Shown here in pieces: positions 17,555-26,818 of a DNA stretch of 47,114 nt. Where the stretch lies: positions 1 to 47,114 of the forward strand of contig CAZDRI010000012.1 of NCBI GenBank assembly GCA_964508055.1. The letters are read 5' to 3'. Positions within the stretch are counted from its first letter, which is position 1, and each line of letters opens with the position of its first letter. The notes below the pieces were generated by a model. The model was given only the letters and a program-made list of their open reading frames with translations. It did not search any database and was not told the DNA's origin. This DNA is from CAZDRI01 sp964508055. GTDB lineage: Bacteria > Pseudomonadota > Gammaproteobacteria > PS1 > Pseudothioglobaceae. The position numbers were made by a program, and so were the translations under genes.

Positions 17555-17578
17555 TATGATAGTTATTAGAGGTGTCCA
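17555..17578. repeat. MITE inverted repeat, peptidase-proximal end
   Basis: Inverted copy of the other end with one mismatch in 24. On the plus strand it reads AGAGGTGTCCA, but the first M16 peptidase start is 46 bases further on, so here the repeat does not act as its ribosome site. Confidence 0.85.
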
Positions 17579-17623
17579 TATAGTATATAATTTTTAAATT
17601 TAAAACTAGTTAAATTGTGGGCT

Positions 17624-18922
17624 ATGAAACATACTATTTTACTTTTTTTTATTTTAATTCAACCTTTATTTGCTGCAATAACTGAATTTAAGTTAGATAA
17701 TGGTTTAAAAATTATAGTTAAAGAAGACCACCGCTCTCCAATATTTATATCCCAGCTCTGGTATAAAGTAGGCTCGGCAGATGAAACTAAAGGCATAACT
17801 GGTATATCTCATATGTTAGAGCATATGATGTTTAAAGGCACTAAAAACTATGGAGTAGGAGAGTTTTCAAAAATTATTGCTAAAAATGGTGGCAGTGAAA
17901 ACGCATTTACTTCAAGAGACTACACTGGGTATTATCAAAAAATGAAAAAATCCAAACTTAATATAGCTTTTAAATTAGAAGCTGACAGAATGCAAAACTT
18001 AATTTTAAATAAAGCAGAATTTGAAAAAGAAAGAAAAGTTGTTGAAGAAGAAAGAAGATTAAGAATTGAAGATAATCCTAACTCAAAATTATATGAGAAA
18101 TTACTAAGTAATGTTTATCCAAAGGGTCATCCTTATGCTAATCCTGTAATTGGCTGGATGGATGATATTAAAAATTATAAATTAATAGATTTAAAAAACT
18201 GGTATCAAAAGTTTTACGCCCCTAATAACGCTACATTAGTTGTGGTAGGTGATGTTGAGCCTGAGGATATTTATAAATTAGCTAACAAATATTTTGGTGT
18301 TATATACAAAGATCCTAATATTCAAAAAAATAACTATATAGATGATAATAAATATAAAGCCCAAAATATAGAATTAAAAGCTTATTCTAAAGTGCCTTTT
18401 TACACTATGGCATACCCTGTTCCTAGCCTAAAAACTGCTGAGACTATAAAAGAAGCATACACTTTAGAAATGTTAGCTTATTTATTAGATTTAAGATTAA
18501 CAAAAAAACTTCAAAGAGAAAAACAAATAGTTGCTAGTATTAATACTTCTTACTCTCTTTATAGTAAATATAATAGCTTATTTACTTTTATGCTAACACC
18601 AGCAGAAGCTAATACAGTAGAAGACATTCAAAGTGAAGTTTTAAATGAAATAACCAAGCTACAATCTGAAGATATATCCATAAAAGAACTACAACGCATA
18701 AAAGCACAAATAGAAGCACAACATGTCTATGAACAAGATTCAATATCAACTCAAGCTTATTATTTAGGGGTGTTAGAAACAGTAGGTTTAGGATATTTAG
18801 AAATTGATAAATATGCTGAAAATATGTTAGCCGTAGATGCTGCAGAAATAAAAAGAATAGCTAAGAAGTATCTTGATAATAAAAAGCTATCTACTGCTAA
18901 ATTAATACCATTAAAAATATGA
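17624..18922 (+). CDS. M16 family zinc metallopeptidase, catalytic subunit
   Basis: Predicted periplasmic or membrane-associated protease of the pitrilysin/insulinase family, processing-peptidase-like group. From the ATG at 17624 there are 432 residues: a signal peptide (1-17, ending PLFA), then the inverted zinc motif HMLEH (His63, Glu66, His67). The third ligand is expected in the following EEERRLR region about 75 residues on. The size fits the two-gene bacterial form in which one active and one inactive subunit make the chamber. An in-frame TTG at 17615 would add three residues; the ATG gives a better signal peptide. It overlaps the next gene by four bases. The substrate is unknown. Confidence 0.9.
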   Translation: MKHTILLFFILIQPLFAAITEFKLDNGLKIIVKEDHRSPIFISQLWYKVGSADETKGITGISHMLEHMMFKGTKNYGVGEFSKIIAKNGGSENAFTSRDYTGYYQKMKKSKLNIAFKLEADRMQNLILNKAEFEKERKVVEEERRLRIEDNPNSKLYEKLLSNVYPKGHPYANPVIGWMDDIKNYKLIDLKNWYQKFYAPNNATLVVVGDVEPEDIYKLANKYFGVIYKDPNIQKNNYIDDNKYKAQNIELKAYSKVPFYTMAYPVPSLKTAETIKEAYTLEMLAYLLDLRLTKKLQREKQIVASINTSYSLYSKYNSLFTFMLTPAEANTVEDIQSEVLNEITKLQSEDISIKELQRIKAQIEAQHVYEQDSISTQAYYLGVLETVGLGYLEIDKYAENMLAVDAAEIKRIAKKYLDNKKLSTAKLIPLKI

Positions 18923-20214
18923 TTAGATTATTTTTATTTGTTTTATTATTGCCTAATTTAGTATTAGCTAAATTAGATATTCAAAATTGGCAAACTGTGA
19001 ATGGAGCTAAAGTATATTTTTTAGAAAACCATAGTTTGAAAATGTTGGATATCTCTCTTAGTTTTGATGCTGCTGCTAGTAGAGATGGTGATAAATCAGG
19101 GTTAGCTAAATTAACAAATTCTTTAATTGGTATGGGAAGTGAAAAATACAGTGAAGAAGAAATAATAGCTAAATTTGAGCAAACTGGAGCAGAATTCACT
19201 GTCAACTCATTAAAAGATATGGCTATGGTCTCATTGAGAACCCTATCAAGAAAAGCTCTTTTAGATAGCTCTTTAGCTACATTTATAAATGTTATTGCTA
19301 AACCTAGTTTTCCAAAAGACAAAATAAATAGATTAAAAAAACAACATCTATTACAATTAAAAAAAAATTCACAAAAACCTGGAAGTATTGCAAGCGATGA
19401 ATTTTTTAAATTAATATTTAAAGCTCATCCATATCAGCATAATGCTATTGGGAATGAAAAAACAATTAATGCCATAACCCAAGATGATATTAAATTTTTT
19501 TTTGATAAATACTATGTTGCAAAAAACCTAACAATAGCAATTGTTGGAGATATAACTAAAGAAAAAGCAATTAAAATTGCAAACAACATAGCTTCTAAAT
19601 TTAAAACAGGTTTAAAACCTAAAAAACTTAATAAGGTAAGAAACTTAAATAAGGCTGAGGCTAAGCATATTGAATTCCCTTCAAAACAAAGTCATTTAAT
19701 TTTAGGTCAACCAGGAGTTTCTAGAGAGCATAAAGATTATTATCATATTTATTTAGCTAATCATATATTAGGAGGAAGCGGTCTTACATCACTATTATCT
19801 GAAGAAATAAGAGAAAAAAAAGGGCTGGCTTATAGTGTTTATAGCTCTATGCGTCCAATGGCTTATAATGGTTTTTTTTTAATAAAGCTACAAACAAAAA
19901 ACAGCCAACTAGACGATGCTTACAAAACAGCAATTAAAACTTTAAATGATTTTATTAGTTCAGAAATAGACGATGAAATTTTTAATGATGCTAAAAATAA
20001 TATAATTGATGGATTTCCTTTATCTATTGCAACAAATTCTGATTTGATTACTTATTTATCAATTATAGGTTTTTATAATCTGCCTTTAGATTATATTAAT
20101 AGTTTTGCGGATAAAATAAAGAAACTAACTAAAAATGATGTCCAAAGAGCTTTTAGAGAAATGATTGATATAAATAAAATTATTAAAGTAAGTGTTGGAA
20201 AACAAAAAAACTAA
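18919..20214 (+). CDS. M16 family peptidase-like protein, non-catalytic subunit
   Basis: Partner of the preceding peptidase; 431 residues with a signal peptide (1-17, ending LVLA). It has the M16 two-domain fold pattern, but the zinc motif is absent (the corresponding region reads AKLTNSLIGMGS). It keeps the substrate-binding region GGSGLTSLLSEEIREKKGLAYSVYSS (about 285-312), whose Arg/Tyr pair is typical of the inactive alpha-like subunit. The four-base start/stop overlap (ATGA) with the catalytic subunit suggests equal production and heterodimer formation. Confidence 0.9.
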   Translation: MIRLFLFVLLLPNLVLAKLDIQNWQTVNGAKVYFLENHSLKMLDISLSFDAAASRDGDKSGLAKLTNSLIGMGSEKYSEEEIIAKFEQTGAEFTVNSLKDMAMVSLRTLSRKALLDSSLATFINVIAKPSFPKDKINRLKKQHLLQLKKNSQKPGSIASDEFFKLIFKAHPYQHNAIGNEKTINAITQDDIKFFFDKYYVAKNLTIAIVGDITKEKAIKIANNIASKFKTGLKPKKLNKVRNLNKAEAKHIEFPSKQSHLILGQPGVSREHKDYYHIYLANHILGGSGLTSLLSEEIREKKGLAYSVYSSMRPMAYNGFFLIKLQTKNSQLDDAYKTAIKTLNDFISSEIDDEIFNDAKNNIIDGFPLSIATNSDLITYLSIIGFYNLPLDYINSFADKIKKLTKNDVQRAFREMIDINKIIKVSVGKQKN

Positions 20215-20215
20215 T

Positions 20216-20971
20216 ATGGCAACCTTAGCAGCAGTTTTAATAGTAAAAAATGAAGAGGAAAATATTGAAAATTGCTTAAAATCTTTAGATTTTGCAGATG
20301 AAATTATTATTTTAGACTCTAATAGTGGAGATAAAACTGTAAAAATTGCCCAAAAATATACTGACAAAATATATGTTGATAATAATTGGTCTGGTTATGG
20401 TATTCAAAGACAAAAAGCACAAAAACATGTAAATTGTGATTGGGTTTTAATGATAGATGCTGATGAGATAGTAACTGAAAAACTTAAAAAAAATATTTTA
20501 AAAGTAATCAGGCAAGATAATAAAAATTGCGTGTATTCATTATCAAGACTAAGTATTTGCTTCGGTAGAAAAATCTTACATTCTGGATGGTACCCTGATT
20601 GGATAACAAGACTTTATCCTAATAATAGTGCTAATTGGGATGATGCTTTAGTTCATGAAAAACTACTTCACAATTTAAAAAATGTAAAGCTTAAAGGTGA
20701 TTTAATACATTATCCTTATAAAAATTTGTCCCATTATTTAATAAAATCTAGCAAATACGCTCAAGCTTGGGCTAGGTCAAAAAATAAACTTGGTAAAAAA
20801 GCATCATTAACTCAAGGAATAATCCATGCTATTGCTTGTTTTATTAAAATGTATATTATAAAACTTGGTTTTTTAGACAAAAAACAAGGATTTTTACTAG
20901 CAATACTATCTGCCCATTCAACATTTATTAAATATGCTGATTTATGGGAGCTTCAAAATAATGAAAAATAA
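20216..20971 (+). CDS. Family 2 glycosyltransferase, WaaE/KdtX-like
   Basis: Predicted cytoplasmic-face glycosyltransferase of lipopolysaccharide core assembly. The 251 residues start AAVLIVKNEEENIENCLKSL. They include FADEIIILDSNSGDKT, WSGYGIQRQKAQ and the DWVLMIDADEIVT motif, whose DAD binds the nucleotide-sugar metal ion. This is the pattern of WaaE-type core glucosyltransferases. I chose the ATG at 20216, one base after the preceding stop; an in-frame TTG at 20192 lies inside the M16 gene. The exact sugar and acceptor cannot be told. Its end overlaps aroK by 11 bases. Confidence 0.88.
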   Translation: MATLAAVLIVKNEEENIENCLKSLDFADEIIILDSNSGDKTVKIAQKYTDKIYVDNNWSGYGIQRQKAQKHVNCDWVLMIDADEIVTEKLKKNILKVIRQDNKNCVYSLSRLSICFGRKILHSGWYPDWITRLYPNNSANWDDALVHEKLLHNLKNVKLKGDLIHYPYKNLSHYLIKSSKYAQAWARSKNKLGKKASLTQGIIHAIACFIKMYIIKLGFLDKKQGFLLAILSAHSTFIKYADLWELQNNEK

Positions 20972-21482
20972 AAATATTTATCTAATAGGAGCTATGGGTG
21001 TTGGCAAAACCTCTCTCGGCAAGAAGTTAGCAAAAAGATTAAATTTAAGTTTTTATGATAGTGATTTAGAAATTATGGATAGGACTGGAGTTAGCATTCC
21101 TCATATTTTTGATTTAGAGGGTGAAAAAGGCTTTAGGAAAAGAGAAAAAAATATGATTGCACATCTATGTCAAAAAAAGGATATTGTATTAGCCACTGGC
21201 GGTGGAGTGGTATTAAATAGTGAAAATACTAATATTTTGACAAAAACTGGAATTGTGATTTATCTAAAGTCATCAATTGAGCAATTAGTTGAAAGAACCT
21301 TAAAATCTAAAAAATCAAGACCATTATTAGATAATGCTGAAGATAGATATCTAACTATTAAAAATATTTTAGATAAAAGAGAAAGCTTATATGAGAACTC
21401 TGCTAATTTGATAATTGATGTTACAGGTAAGAAGCCTTATCAAATAATTGATGAAATAATATATAACTTAAATTTAGTTTAA
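20961..21482 (+). CDS. aroK: Shikimate kinase
   Basis: Phosphorylates shikimate to shikimate 3-phosphate in aromatic amino-acid biosynthesis. The 173 residues show the P-loop GAMGVGKTS (about 10-18), the shikimate-binding DSD motif (about 33-35), the GEKGFRKRE segment, ATGGGVV (about 79-85) and the lid segment with RPLL. The start at 20961 places the P-loop at the usual distance; an earlier in-frame TTG would lie deeper in the glycosyltransferase gene. GGGAG lies about ten bases upstream. AroK is usually beside aroB; here it is not, so the pathway genes are dispersed. Confidence 0.95.
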   Translation: MKNKNIYLIGAMGVGKTSLGKKLAKRLNLSFYDSDLEIMDRTGVSIPHIFDLEGEKGFRKREKNMIAHLCQKKDIVLATGGGVVLNSENTNILTKTGIVIYLKSSIEQLVERTLKSKKSRPLLDNAEDRYLTIKNILDKRESLYENSANLIIDVTGKKPYQIIDEIIYNLNLV

Positions 21483-21495
21483 AGGACTGTTTTTT

Positions 21496-21513
21496 GTATT
21501 TTATATGTAATAC
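21496..21513. terminator. Weak candidate bidirectional terminator between aroK and metG
   Basis: GTATT and AATAC can pair around an eight-base loop between two convergent genes, with T runs on both sides. The stem is only five base pairs and all but one are A-T, so this is marginal. Confidence 0.2.
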
Positions 21514-21520
21514 TTTTAGT

Positions 21521-23518
21521 TTAACTTACTTTCATACCAGGCTTAGCACCACTATCTGCTGCTAAAAGATGTAGGCTCTTACCATCTGAGGCACAAAGAA
21601 CCATACCTTCTGATACTCCAAAGCGCATTTTTCTAGGCTCTAAGTTATAAACCATAATAGTTAACCTGCCTTCTAAATCTTTAGGTGAATAATCTGATTT
21701 AATACCAGCGAATACATTTTTAGTATTTTTCTCGCCAACATTTAAAGTTAATTGTATTAATTTATCAGAGCCTTCAACATTTTGTGCTTTTACAATTTTT
21801 GCAACACGCATATCAACTTTTAAAAAGTCATCAATTTGAATCATATTATCATTTCTCTCAATAGGTTTTTTATTAGTGTCTTGTTTAGTATCATCAATTA
21901 CTGCCTTAATTTTATCGTCCTCAATTCTATTCATAAGCGGTTTAAATTTATTAATTTTATGATTTATTAAGGGCTTTGATATGTCATCCCATTTTAGTGG
22001 TTTTATATTTAAAAACTTTTCACTATCTGCAACCATTTTTGGTAATACTGGTTTTAAATAAACTAATAAAATCTTATATAAATTAATAGATAGAGTAAGA
22101 ATATTATGCACTTCTTCTTTTTTATTATTATCTTTTATAAGTTTCCAAGGCTCTTTATCAGCTATATATTGATTTGCCATATCAGCAAGAAGCATTATTG
22201 CGCGCATTGCTTGAGAATATTCTCTATTTTCATAAAATGTAGCTATTTCTTGATCTTTAACAACAAATTTATTATATAAATTAATATCAACAATTTCACT
22301 GCTTAAAGTATTAGCATAATTTTTGATTATAAAGCCACTTGAACGAGAAGCTATATTAATAACCTTACCAACTAAATCTGAATTTACTCTTTGTTTAAAA
22401 TCATGCAAATTTAAATCAATATCATCAATTCTGCTATTTAATTTATAAGCATAATAATAGCGTAAATACTCTGGATTTAGATGTTTTAGATAAGTTCTAG
22501 CCTGAATAAATGTACCTCTTGATTTAGACATTTTTTCAGAGTTTACAGTTAAAAAACCATGAGCAAAAATAGCAGTTGGGGTGCGATATCCACTACCCAT
22601 AAGCATAGCAGGCCAAAATAGTGAATGAAAATAAACTATATCTTTACCAATAAAATGATAAAGCTCTGTTTTGCTTTCACTATGCCAATATTCATCAAAA
22701 TCAATATTATTTTTATCACAATAATTTTTAAAACTAGCCATATAACCAATTGGAGCATCAAGCCATACATAAAAATATTTATTTTTAATATTAGGAATTT
22801 GAAATCCAAAATATGGAGCATCTCTTGATATATCCCACTCTTTAAGTCCTTGAGAAAACCATTCGGATAATTTATTACTTATTTGCTCTTGTAAGTGTCC
22901 TGCTTTGGTCCATTCTTGCAATTTTTTGCTAAATTTTGGTAAATTAAAGAAGTAATGTTCTGATTTTTTCACAACTGGAGTAGTGTTTGACATTACTGAT
23001 TTCGCATTTTTTAAATCAGTTGGTTGATAAGTAGCTCCACAATTCTCACAACTATCTCCGTATTGATTTTTAGTATTACATTTGGGACAATCCCCTTTAA
23101 TAAATCTATCAGGTAAAAACATATTTTTCACATCATCATAAGCTTGAGATATTGTCTTTTTACTAATATAGCCTTTAGCATTTAATTTATTGTAAATGTC
23201 CTCTGCTAATAGTTTATTTTCTTTTGAATGAGTAGAGTGATAATTGCTAAAATTTATATAAAAATCTTTAAAATCTTTTTGATGTCTTATTGCTACGTCT
23301 TTAATTAATTGCTTAGTTGTTATGCCTAATTCTTGAGCTTTAAGCATAATAGGGGTTCCATGCGCATCATCAGCACAAACAAAATGACATTCATTGCCAT
23401 GTAATTTTTGAAACCTAACCCAAATATCAGTTTGAATATATTCTAATAAATGACCAAGATGTATTTCACCATTAGCGTAAGGTAGTGCTGCAGTAACTAG
23501 GATTTTTCTATTTGTCAT
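21521..23518 (-). CDS. metG: Methionyl-tRNA synthetase
   Basis: Charges tRNA-Met. The 665 residues are full length. They show the HIGH-like HLGH at about 19-22, a zinc knuckle with CPKC and CENC (about 140-160), the KMSKS loop in SEKMSKSRGTF (about 330), the helical anticodon-binding domain, and a C-terminal tRNA-binding OB-fold domain (about 560-665, IDDFLKVDMRVAKIV...). The C-terminal domain supports a dimer as in E. coli. It is divergent from mrp, an arrangement common in gammaproteobacteria. Confidence 0.97.
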   Translation of the reverse strand: MTNRKILVTAALPYANGEIHLGHLLEYIQTDIWVRFQKLHGNECHFVCADDAHGTPIMLKAQELGITTKQLIKDVAIRHQKDFKDFYINFSNYHSTHSKENKLLAEDIYNKLNAKGYISKKTISQAYDDVKNMFLPDRFIKGDCPKCNTKNQYGDSCENCGATYQPTDLKNAKSVMSNTTPVVKKSEHYFFNLPKFSKKLQEWTKAGHLQEQISNKLSEWFSQGLKEWDISRDAPYFGFQIPNIKNKYFYVWLDAPIGYMASFKNYCDKNNIDFDEYWHSESKTELYHFIGKDIVYFHSLFWPAMLMGSGYRTPTAIFAHGFLTVNSEKMSKSRGTFIQARTYLKHLNPEYLRYYYAYKLNSRIDDIDLNLHDFKQRVNSDLVGKVINIASRSSGFIIKNYANTLSSEIVDINLYNKFVVKDQEIATFYENREYSQAMRAIMLLADMANQYIADKEPWKLIKDNNKKEEVHNILTLSINLYKILLVYLKPVLPKMVADSEKFLNIKPLKWDDISKPLINHKINKFKPLMNRIEDDKIKAVIDDTKQDTNKKPIERNDNMIQIDDFLKVDMRVAKIVKAQNVEGSDKLIQLTLNVGEKNTKNVFAGIKSDYSPKDLEGRLTIMVYNLEPRKMRFGVSEGMVLCASDGKSLHLLAADSGAKPGMKVS

Positions 23519-23617
23519 AAATTATAGTTTTTAAATAACTCTATAAATATTAGTATTTTATAATATAGTTAAATAGTTTAAAATGTATAGATTTTACCAA
23601 TATATGGAGCATGCATA

Positions 23618-24703
23618 ATGGCTGATTTGAGCGAAGATAAAATAAATAAAATTTTAGAAAATGTCATTGATGTCTATACTGGAGATAACATTGTAGCTGC
23701 TAAATTAATAGATGAAATTACTATTGATAATGATAAGATAGATATAAAAATTACTTTAGGTTATCCTGCTAAAAGTTATATCAAATCTTTAAAAGATGAA
23801 ATAAAAAACACCTTAGCTGATAATAGTATTAATAATGTCTCGGTTGATATAAGTTCAATAATATCTCCGCATAGTGTTCAAAAAGGTGTTGAGCCTTTAA
23901 ATGAAGTAAAAAATATTATAGCAATAGCCTCAGGTAAGGGAGGTGTTGGTAAATCAACAATTGCTCTAAATTTAGCATTAGCATTACAAAAAGAGGGTGC
24001 TAAAGCCGCAATTTTAGATGCAGATATATATGGTCCTTCACAGCCAAGAATGTTAGGCTTGAGTTCACAAAAACCAGAAGCTTCTAAAGAAGGTAAATTA
24101 CTTCCTATATTAGGTCATGGTATGCAAAGTATGTCTATTGGCTATTTAGTAGATGAAGATTCTCCTATGATTTGGCGCGGTCCTATGGTTACTCAGGCTT
24201 TAGAGCAACTTTTAAGAGATACTCTTTGGCGTGGAGTTGATTACTTAATTATAGACTTACCTCCAGGTACCGGTGATACTCAGCTTACTTTAGCACAAAA
24301 AATTCCTGTAAGTGGTTCAGTAATAATAACTACACCACAAGATATTGCTCTTATAGATGCAAAAAAAGGTTTAAAAATGTTTGAAAAAGTATCAATACCT
24401 ATTTTAGGAATTGTTGAAAATATGAGCATTCATATATGCTCTAAATGTGGTAATGAAGATGCAATTTTTGGCACAGGCGGTGGTGAAGATATGGCTAAAT
24501 CATTAGGAACTAATTTCTTAGGTGCCCTGCCATTAGATACTGAAATTCGTAGCTGTTCTGATAAAGGAACTCCAATAGTTGTGCAAAAACCTGATAGTAG
24601 AATAGCTAAAATATATACTGAAGTAGCTCTTAAAATGAGTGCTAAACTTGCTCAAAGCACTAAAGATTTTACTAATAAATTTCCAAGTATAACTGTTGAA
24701 TAA
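23618..24703 (+). CDS. mrp: Iron-sulfur cluster carrier ATPase Mrp/ApbC
   Basis: P-loop ATPase that delivers Fe-S clusters to apoproteins. The 361 residues include an N-terminal MIP18/DUF59-like domain (about 5-85), a deviant Walker A ASGKGGVGKST (about 104-114), the DADIYGPSQPRMLG and DLPPGTGDTQL switch regions, and the conserved C-S-K-C motif (about 272-275) that binds the cluster. GGAG stands eight bases before the ATG. NarG, NarH and other Fe-S enzymes in the window would be plausible clients, but no specific link is shown. Confidence 0.95.
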   Translation: MADLSEDKINKILENVIDVYTGDNIVAAKLIDEITIDNDKIDIKITLGYPAKSYIKSLKDEIKNTLADNSINNVSVDISSIISPHSVQKGVEPLNEVKNIIAIASGKGGVGKSTIALNLALALQKEGAKAAILDADIYGPSQPRMLGLSSQKPEASKEGKLLPILGHGMQSMSIGYLVDEDSPMIWRGPMVTQALEQLLRDTLWRGVDYLIIDLPPGTGDTQLTLAQKIPVSGSVIITTPQDIALIDAKKGLKMFEKVSIPILGIVENMSIHICSKCGNEDAIFGTGGGEDMAKSLGTNFLGALPLDTEIRSCSDKGTPIVVQKPDSRIAKIYTEVALKMSAKLAQSTKDFTNKFPSITVE

Positions 24704-24997
24704 AATAACATTTGGCAAAGCCCAAAAAAGTCTAAAAAAATCTATAAGAATGTGAGTGGTTAGATGTAATATAAGCATTTGGTTTTGTAAATATTGCAGC
24801 AACTGATGAAAAAATCGTAAGGTTTTGATATGCAGTAGGGCAATAGTTTTGCATATATATTTTTATACATTTTGTAGCACTCTTTTAACACATTAAAATA
24901 AATAAAAATAAATATATTGTATATTGGACGCACACAATAATTTCAATTAATACTGTATACTATAGCCCCATAAGTATATGAAATTAAGGTAAATTAT
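24704..24997. other. Intergenic region after mrp
   Basis: About 290 AT-rich bases between two co-oriented genes. I see no gene, RNA or insertion element. The next gene has an AAGG ribosome site, but no convincing promoter could be picked. Confidence 0.5.
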
Positions 24998-25474
24998 ATG
25001 AGTAATTTTAAATTAGTTATAAATTTGATTGTTGTATTATTAATATCAGTGCTAATTATATTTTCTTTATATAATAAGTTAATTGCAAATGAAGATTTTG
25101 TTAATTTATATACTGCTATTGCAACTTCAATAGCTGATAATTTAGGAGGAAGTTTCAAAGATATTATTAAAGAATACTTTCTTTATGTCATATATTTCTT
25201 AGAATTACTTATGTTGTTTAAGCTACTATCACCAATTATTAATAGAAACAAAATAAGAAAAAAACATTTTATAAGTGGGGTGTTTGTCGCTATATTTATG
25301 TTAGCTATTATTTTGCTTTATATTATAGTTCCTATGGAAGTTAGTATTAAAGAAGATGGTGCAATATTATTTTTACAATCAATCTTAGGATTTATACTAG
25401 CTATAATTCTCATTATTTTAAATAAAAAGCCCAAAAAAAATATTAATAATTTACGCTTTAAAATAAATTATTAA
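24998..25474 (+). CDS. Small multi-spanning membrane protein of unknown function
   Basis: I do not recognise this 158-residue protein. It has four hydrophobic segments (about residues 6-26, 60-80, 92-115 and 125-147). Polar stretches between the first two carry acidic and Ala residues, and a lysine-rich C-terminus (KKPKKN) is probably cytoplasmic. AAGG lies nine bases before the ATG. Codon and base composition match its neighbours. It stands alone between mrp and dadA with spacers on both sides, so context gives little. It could be a small transporter subunit or an orphan inner-membrane protein. Confidence 0.65.
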   Translation: MSNFKLVINLIVVLLISVLIIFSLYNKLIANEDFVNLYTAIATSIADNLGGSFKDIIKEYFLYVIYFLELLMLFKLLSPIINRNKIRKKHFISGVFVAIFMLAIILLYIIVPMEVSIKEDGAILFLQSILGFILAIILIILNKKPKKNINNLRFKINY

Positions 25475-25506
25475 ACATATTTAGCTTAGACTATTTAATC
25501 ATCACA

Positions 25507-26745
25507 TTGACTAGTAGTTATCAATCAAAAAACATTGCAATAATAGGCGGCGGCATTATTGGAGTTACTAGTGCTTTAAGGCTTGCAAAATTAGGATATA
25601 ACATAACAATAATAGATAGACAAGACAGCATTGCCAAAGAATGCTCTTATGCTAATGGAGGACAACTATCAGTGTGTAATTGTGAATCTTGGCTTACTTA
25701 TGATAATGTTTATAAAGCTATTATTTATAAGCTTAAAAAAAATCCAGCAATTGATATAGGTAGTATGTTTTATTGTGAAAAATTTTTATGGCTTGCCAAT
25801 TTTTTTAAAAATATTATTTTAAATAAACATATATTTACTACTAAAAAACTTATCTCTTATGCCATAAAATCAAGAGAGCTATTTGAGGAAATATTAAAAG
25901 AAGAAACAATAGATTTTAATTATCAAAAAAAAGGCATTTTAAGTATTTATAGCGATACAAGGAGTTTTAATAAAGCAATAGCTTTTAATTCTAAATTAGC
26001 TAAAACAGGATTTAATAGAGAAATATTGACTCCAAATGATATTAATAAATTAGATTCATCAATAAATTTAGCTAATATTAAAGGCGGCTTATACTCTATA
26101 GATGATAGTAGTGGTGATATGTATAAATTTATAAAAGCTTTAGTGCAGATACTCATAGATAGATATGCTTTAAAGACAATATTTAATTGTGAGATAAAGA
26201 AAATTATCTCTGTAAAAGATAAATATGAACTTATTGGCAATAACAATAAAAACTTAGTTTTTGATAAAGTGATAATAGCAGCAGGTTGTGGCACAAATTT
26301 ATTAGCTAAGGATTATTATAGAACAGACATATACCCAGTTAAGGGTTATTCTGTTACTATTAATTTATCAAAACAAAGCACTCCCAACGCAGCAAAAATA
26401 GCAATGTTAGATGAAAAATATAGAATTGCTACTTCTAAATTAGGCTCAAAATTTCGGGTAGCAGGCACAGCAAATTGGTATGGATATGATGATAGTATTG
26501 ATGTGAAAAAAATTAAATTTTTATTAGATTGGGTAAAAATGCGTTATCCCACAATTAATACCAAAGATTATGATAGTTGGGCTTGTCTTAGACCAATGAC
26601 ATCTAATATGTTGCCAATTACTAAGGAGATCAAACCAAACTTATATATAAATAGTGGAAGTGGACATTTAGGCTGGACTATAGCTATGGCTTTAGCAGAT
26701 GATTTAGTTAAAGTCATTAGTAAATCAAATAAAAAAATATCTTGA
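25507..26745 (+). CDS. dadA: D-amino-acid dehydrogenase small subunit-like FAD oxidoreductase
   Basis: FAD-dependent oxidase of the DadA/DAO family that would deaminate D-amino acids (typically D-alanine) and pass electrons to the respiratory chain. The 412 residues begin with the FAD motif IAIIGGGIIGVTSALRLAKLGY, followed by the ECSYANGGQLS segment typical of DadA. They end NSGSGHLGWTIAMALADDL, the FAD C-terminal signature. No ATG exists upstream of the FAD motif; the likeliest start is TTG at 25507, with no visible Shine-Dalgarno, so translation may be weak. No alanine racemase is adjacent, so specificity is inferred from the family only. Confidence 0.85.
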   Translation: MTSSYQSKNIAIIGGGIIGVTSALRLAKLGYNITIIDRQDSIAKECSYANGGQLSVCNCESWLTYDNVYKAIIYKLKKNPAIDIGSMFYCEKFLWLANFFKNIILNKHIFTTKKLISYAIKSRELFEEILKEETIDFNYQKKGILSIYSDTRSFNKAIAFNSKLAKTGFNREILTPNDINKLDSSINLANIKGGLYSIDDSSGDMYKFIKALVQILIDRYALKTIFNCEIKKIISVKDKYELIGNNNKNLVFDKVIIAAGCGTNLLAKDYYRTDIYPVKGYSVTINLSKQSTPNAAKIAMLDEKYRIATSKLGSKFRVAGTANWYGYDDSIDVKKIKFLLDWVKMRYPTINTKDYDSWACLRPMTSNMLPITKEIKPNLYINSGSGHLGWTIAMALADDLVKVISKSNKKIS

Positions 26746-26818
26746 ATTTTTACATATTAAGATAGGTTTTTTTATTTTTTAAAGCAAGATACAGTGCTTA
26801 TAAATTTGGATTAGTAGA

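Larger units (their letters stand above)
17315..17578. mobile_element. 264-bp MITE with 24-bp terminal inverted repeats and TA target duplication
   Basis: The ends are inverted copies starting TGGACACCTCTAATAACTAT. They match perfectly for 20 bases and have one mismatch in 24 (17315-17338 and 17555-17578). A TA dinucleotide flanks both sides (17313-17314 and 17579-17580). No transposase is encoded, so it is non-autonomous. TA duplications occur with IS630/Tc1-type and some IS5-family elements; I cannot say which family supplies the transposase. The nearly intact ends argue for recent insertion. It lies between divergent ftsY and the M16 peptidase gene, touching the ftsY start codon, so it replaces the original upstream sequence of ftsY. 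Confidence 0.85.

Noticed and set aside
17334..17579. 81-codon open frame on the minus strand between ftsY and the M16 gene
   Set aside because: It starts within one inverted repeat of the MITE and runs through the element. It has no ribosome site or known family, so it is a by-product of the element, not a gene.
21521..23518. A 67-codon hydrophobic open frame on the strand opposite metG near 22625-22828
   Set aside because: It lies entirely inside the well-conserved metG catalytic region in antisense. The hydrophobicity comes from AT-rich complement codons.
26793..26810. Small hairpin (AAGCA/TGCTT) between dadA and parB
   Set aside because: The stem is five base pairs and no T run of proper length follows it on the plus strand, which is too weak for a terminator.
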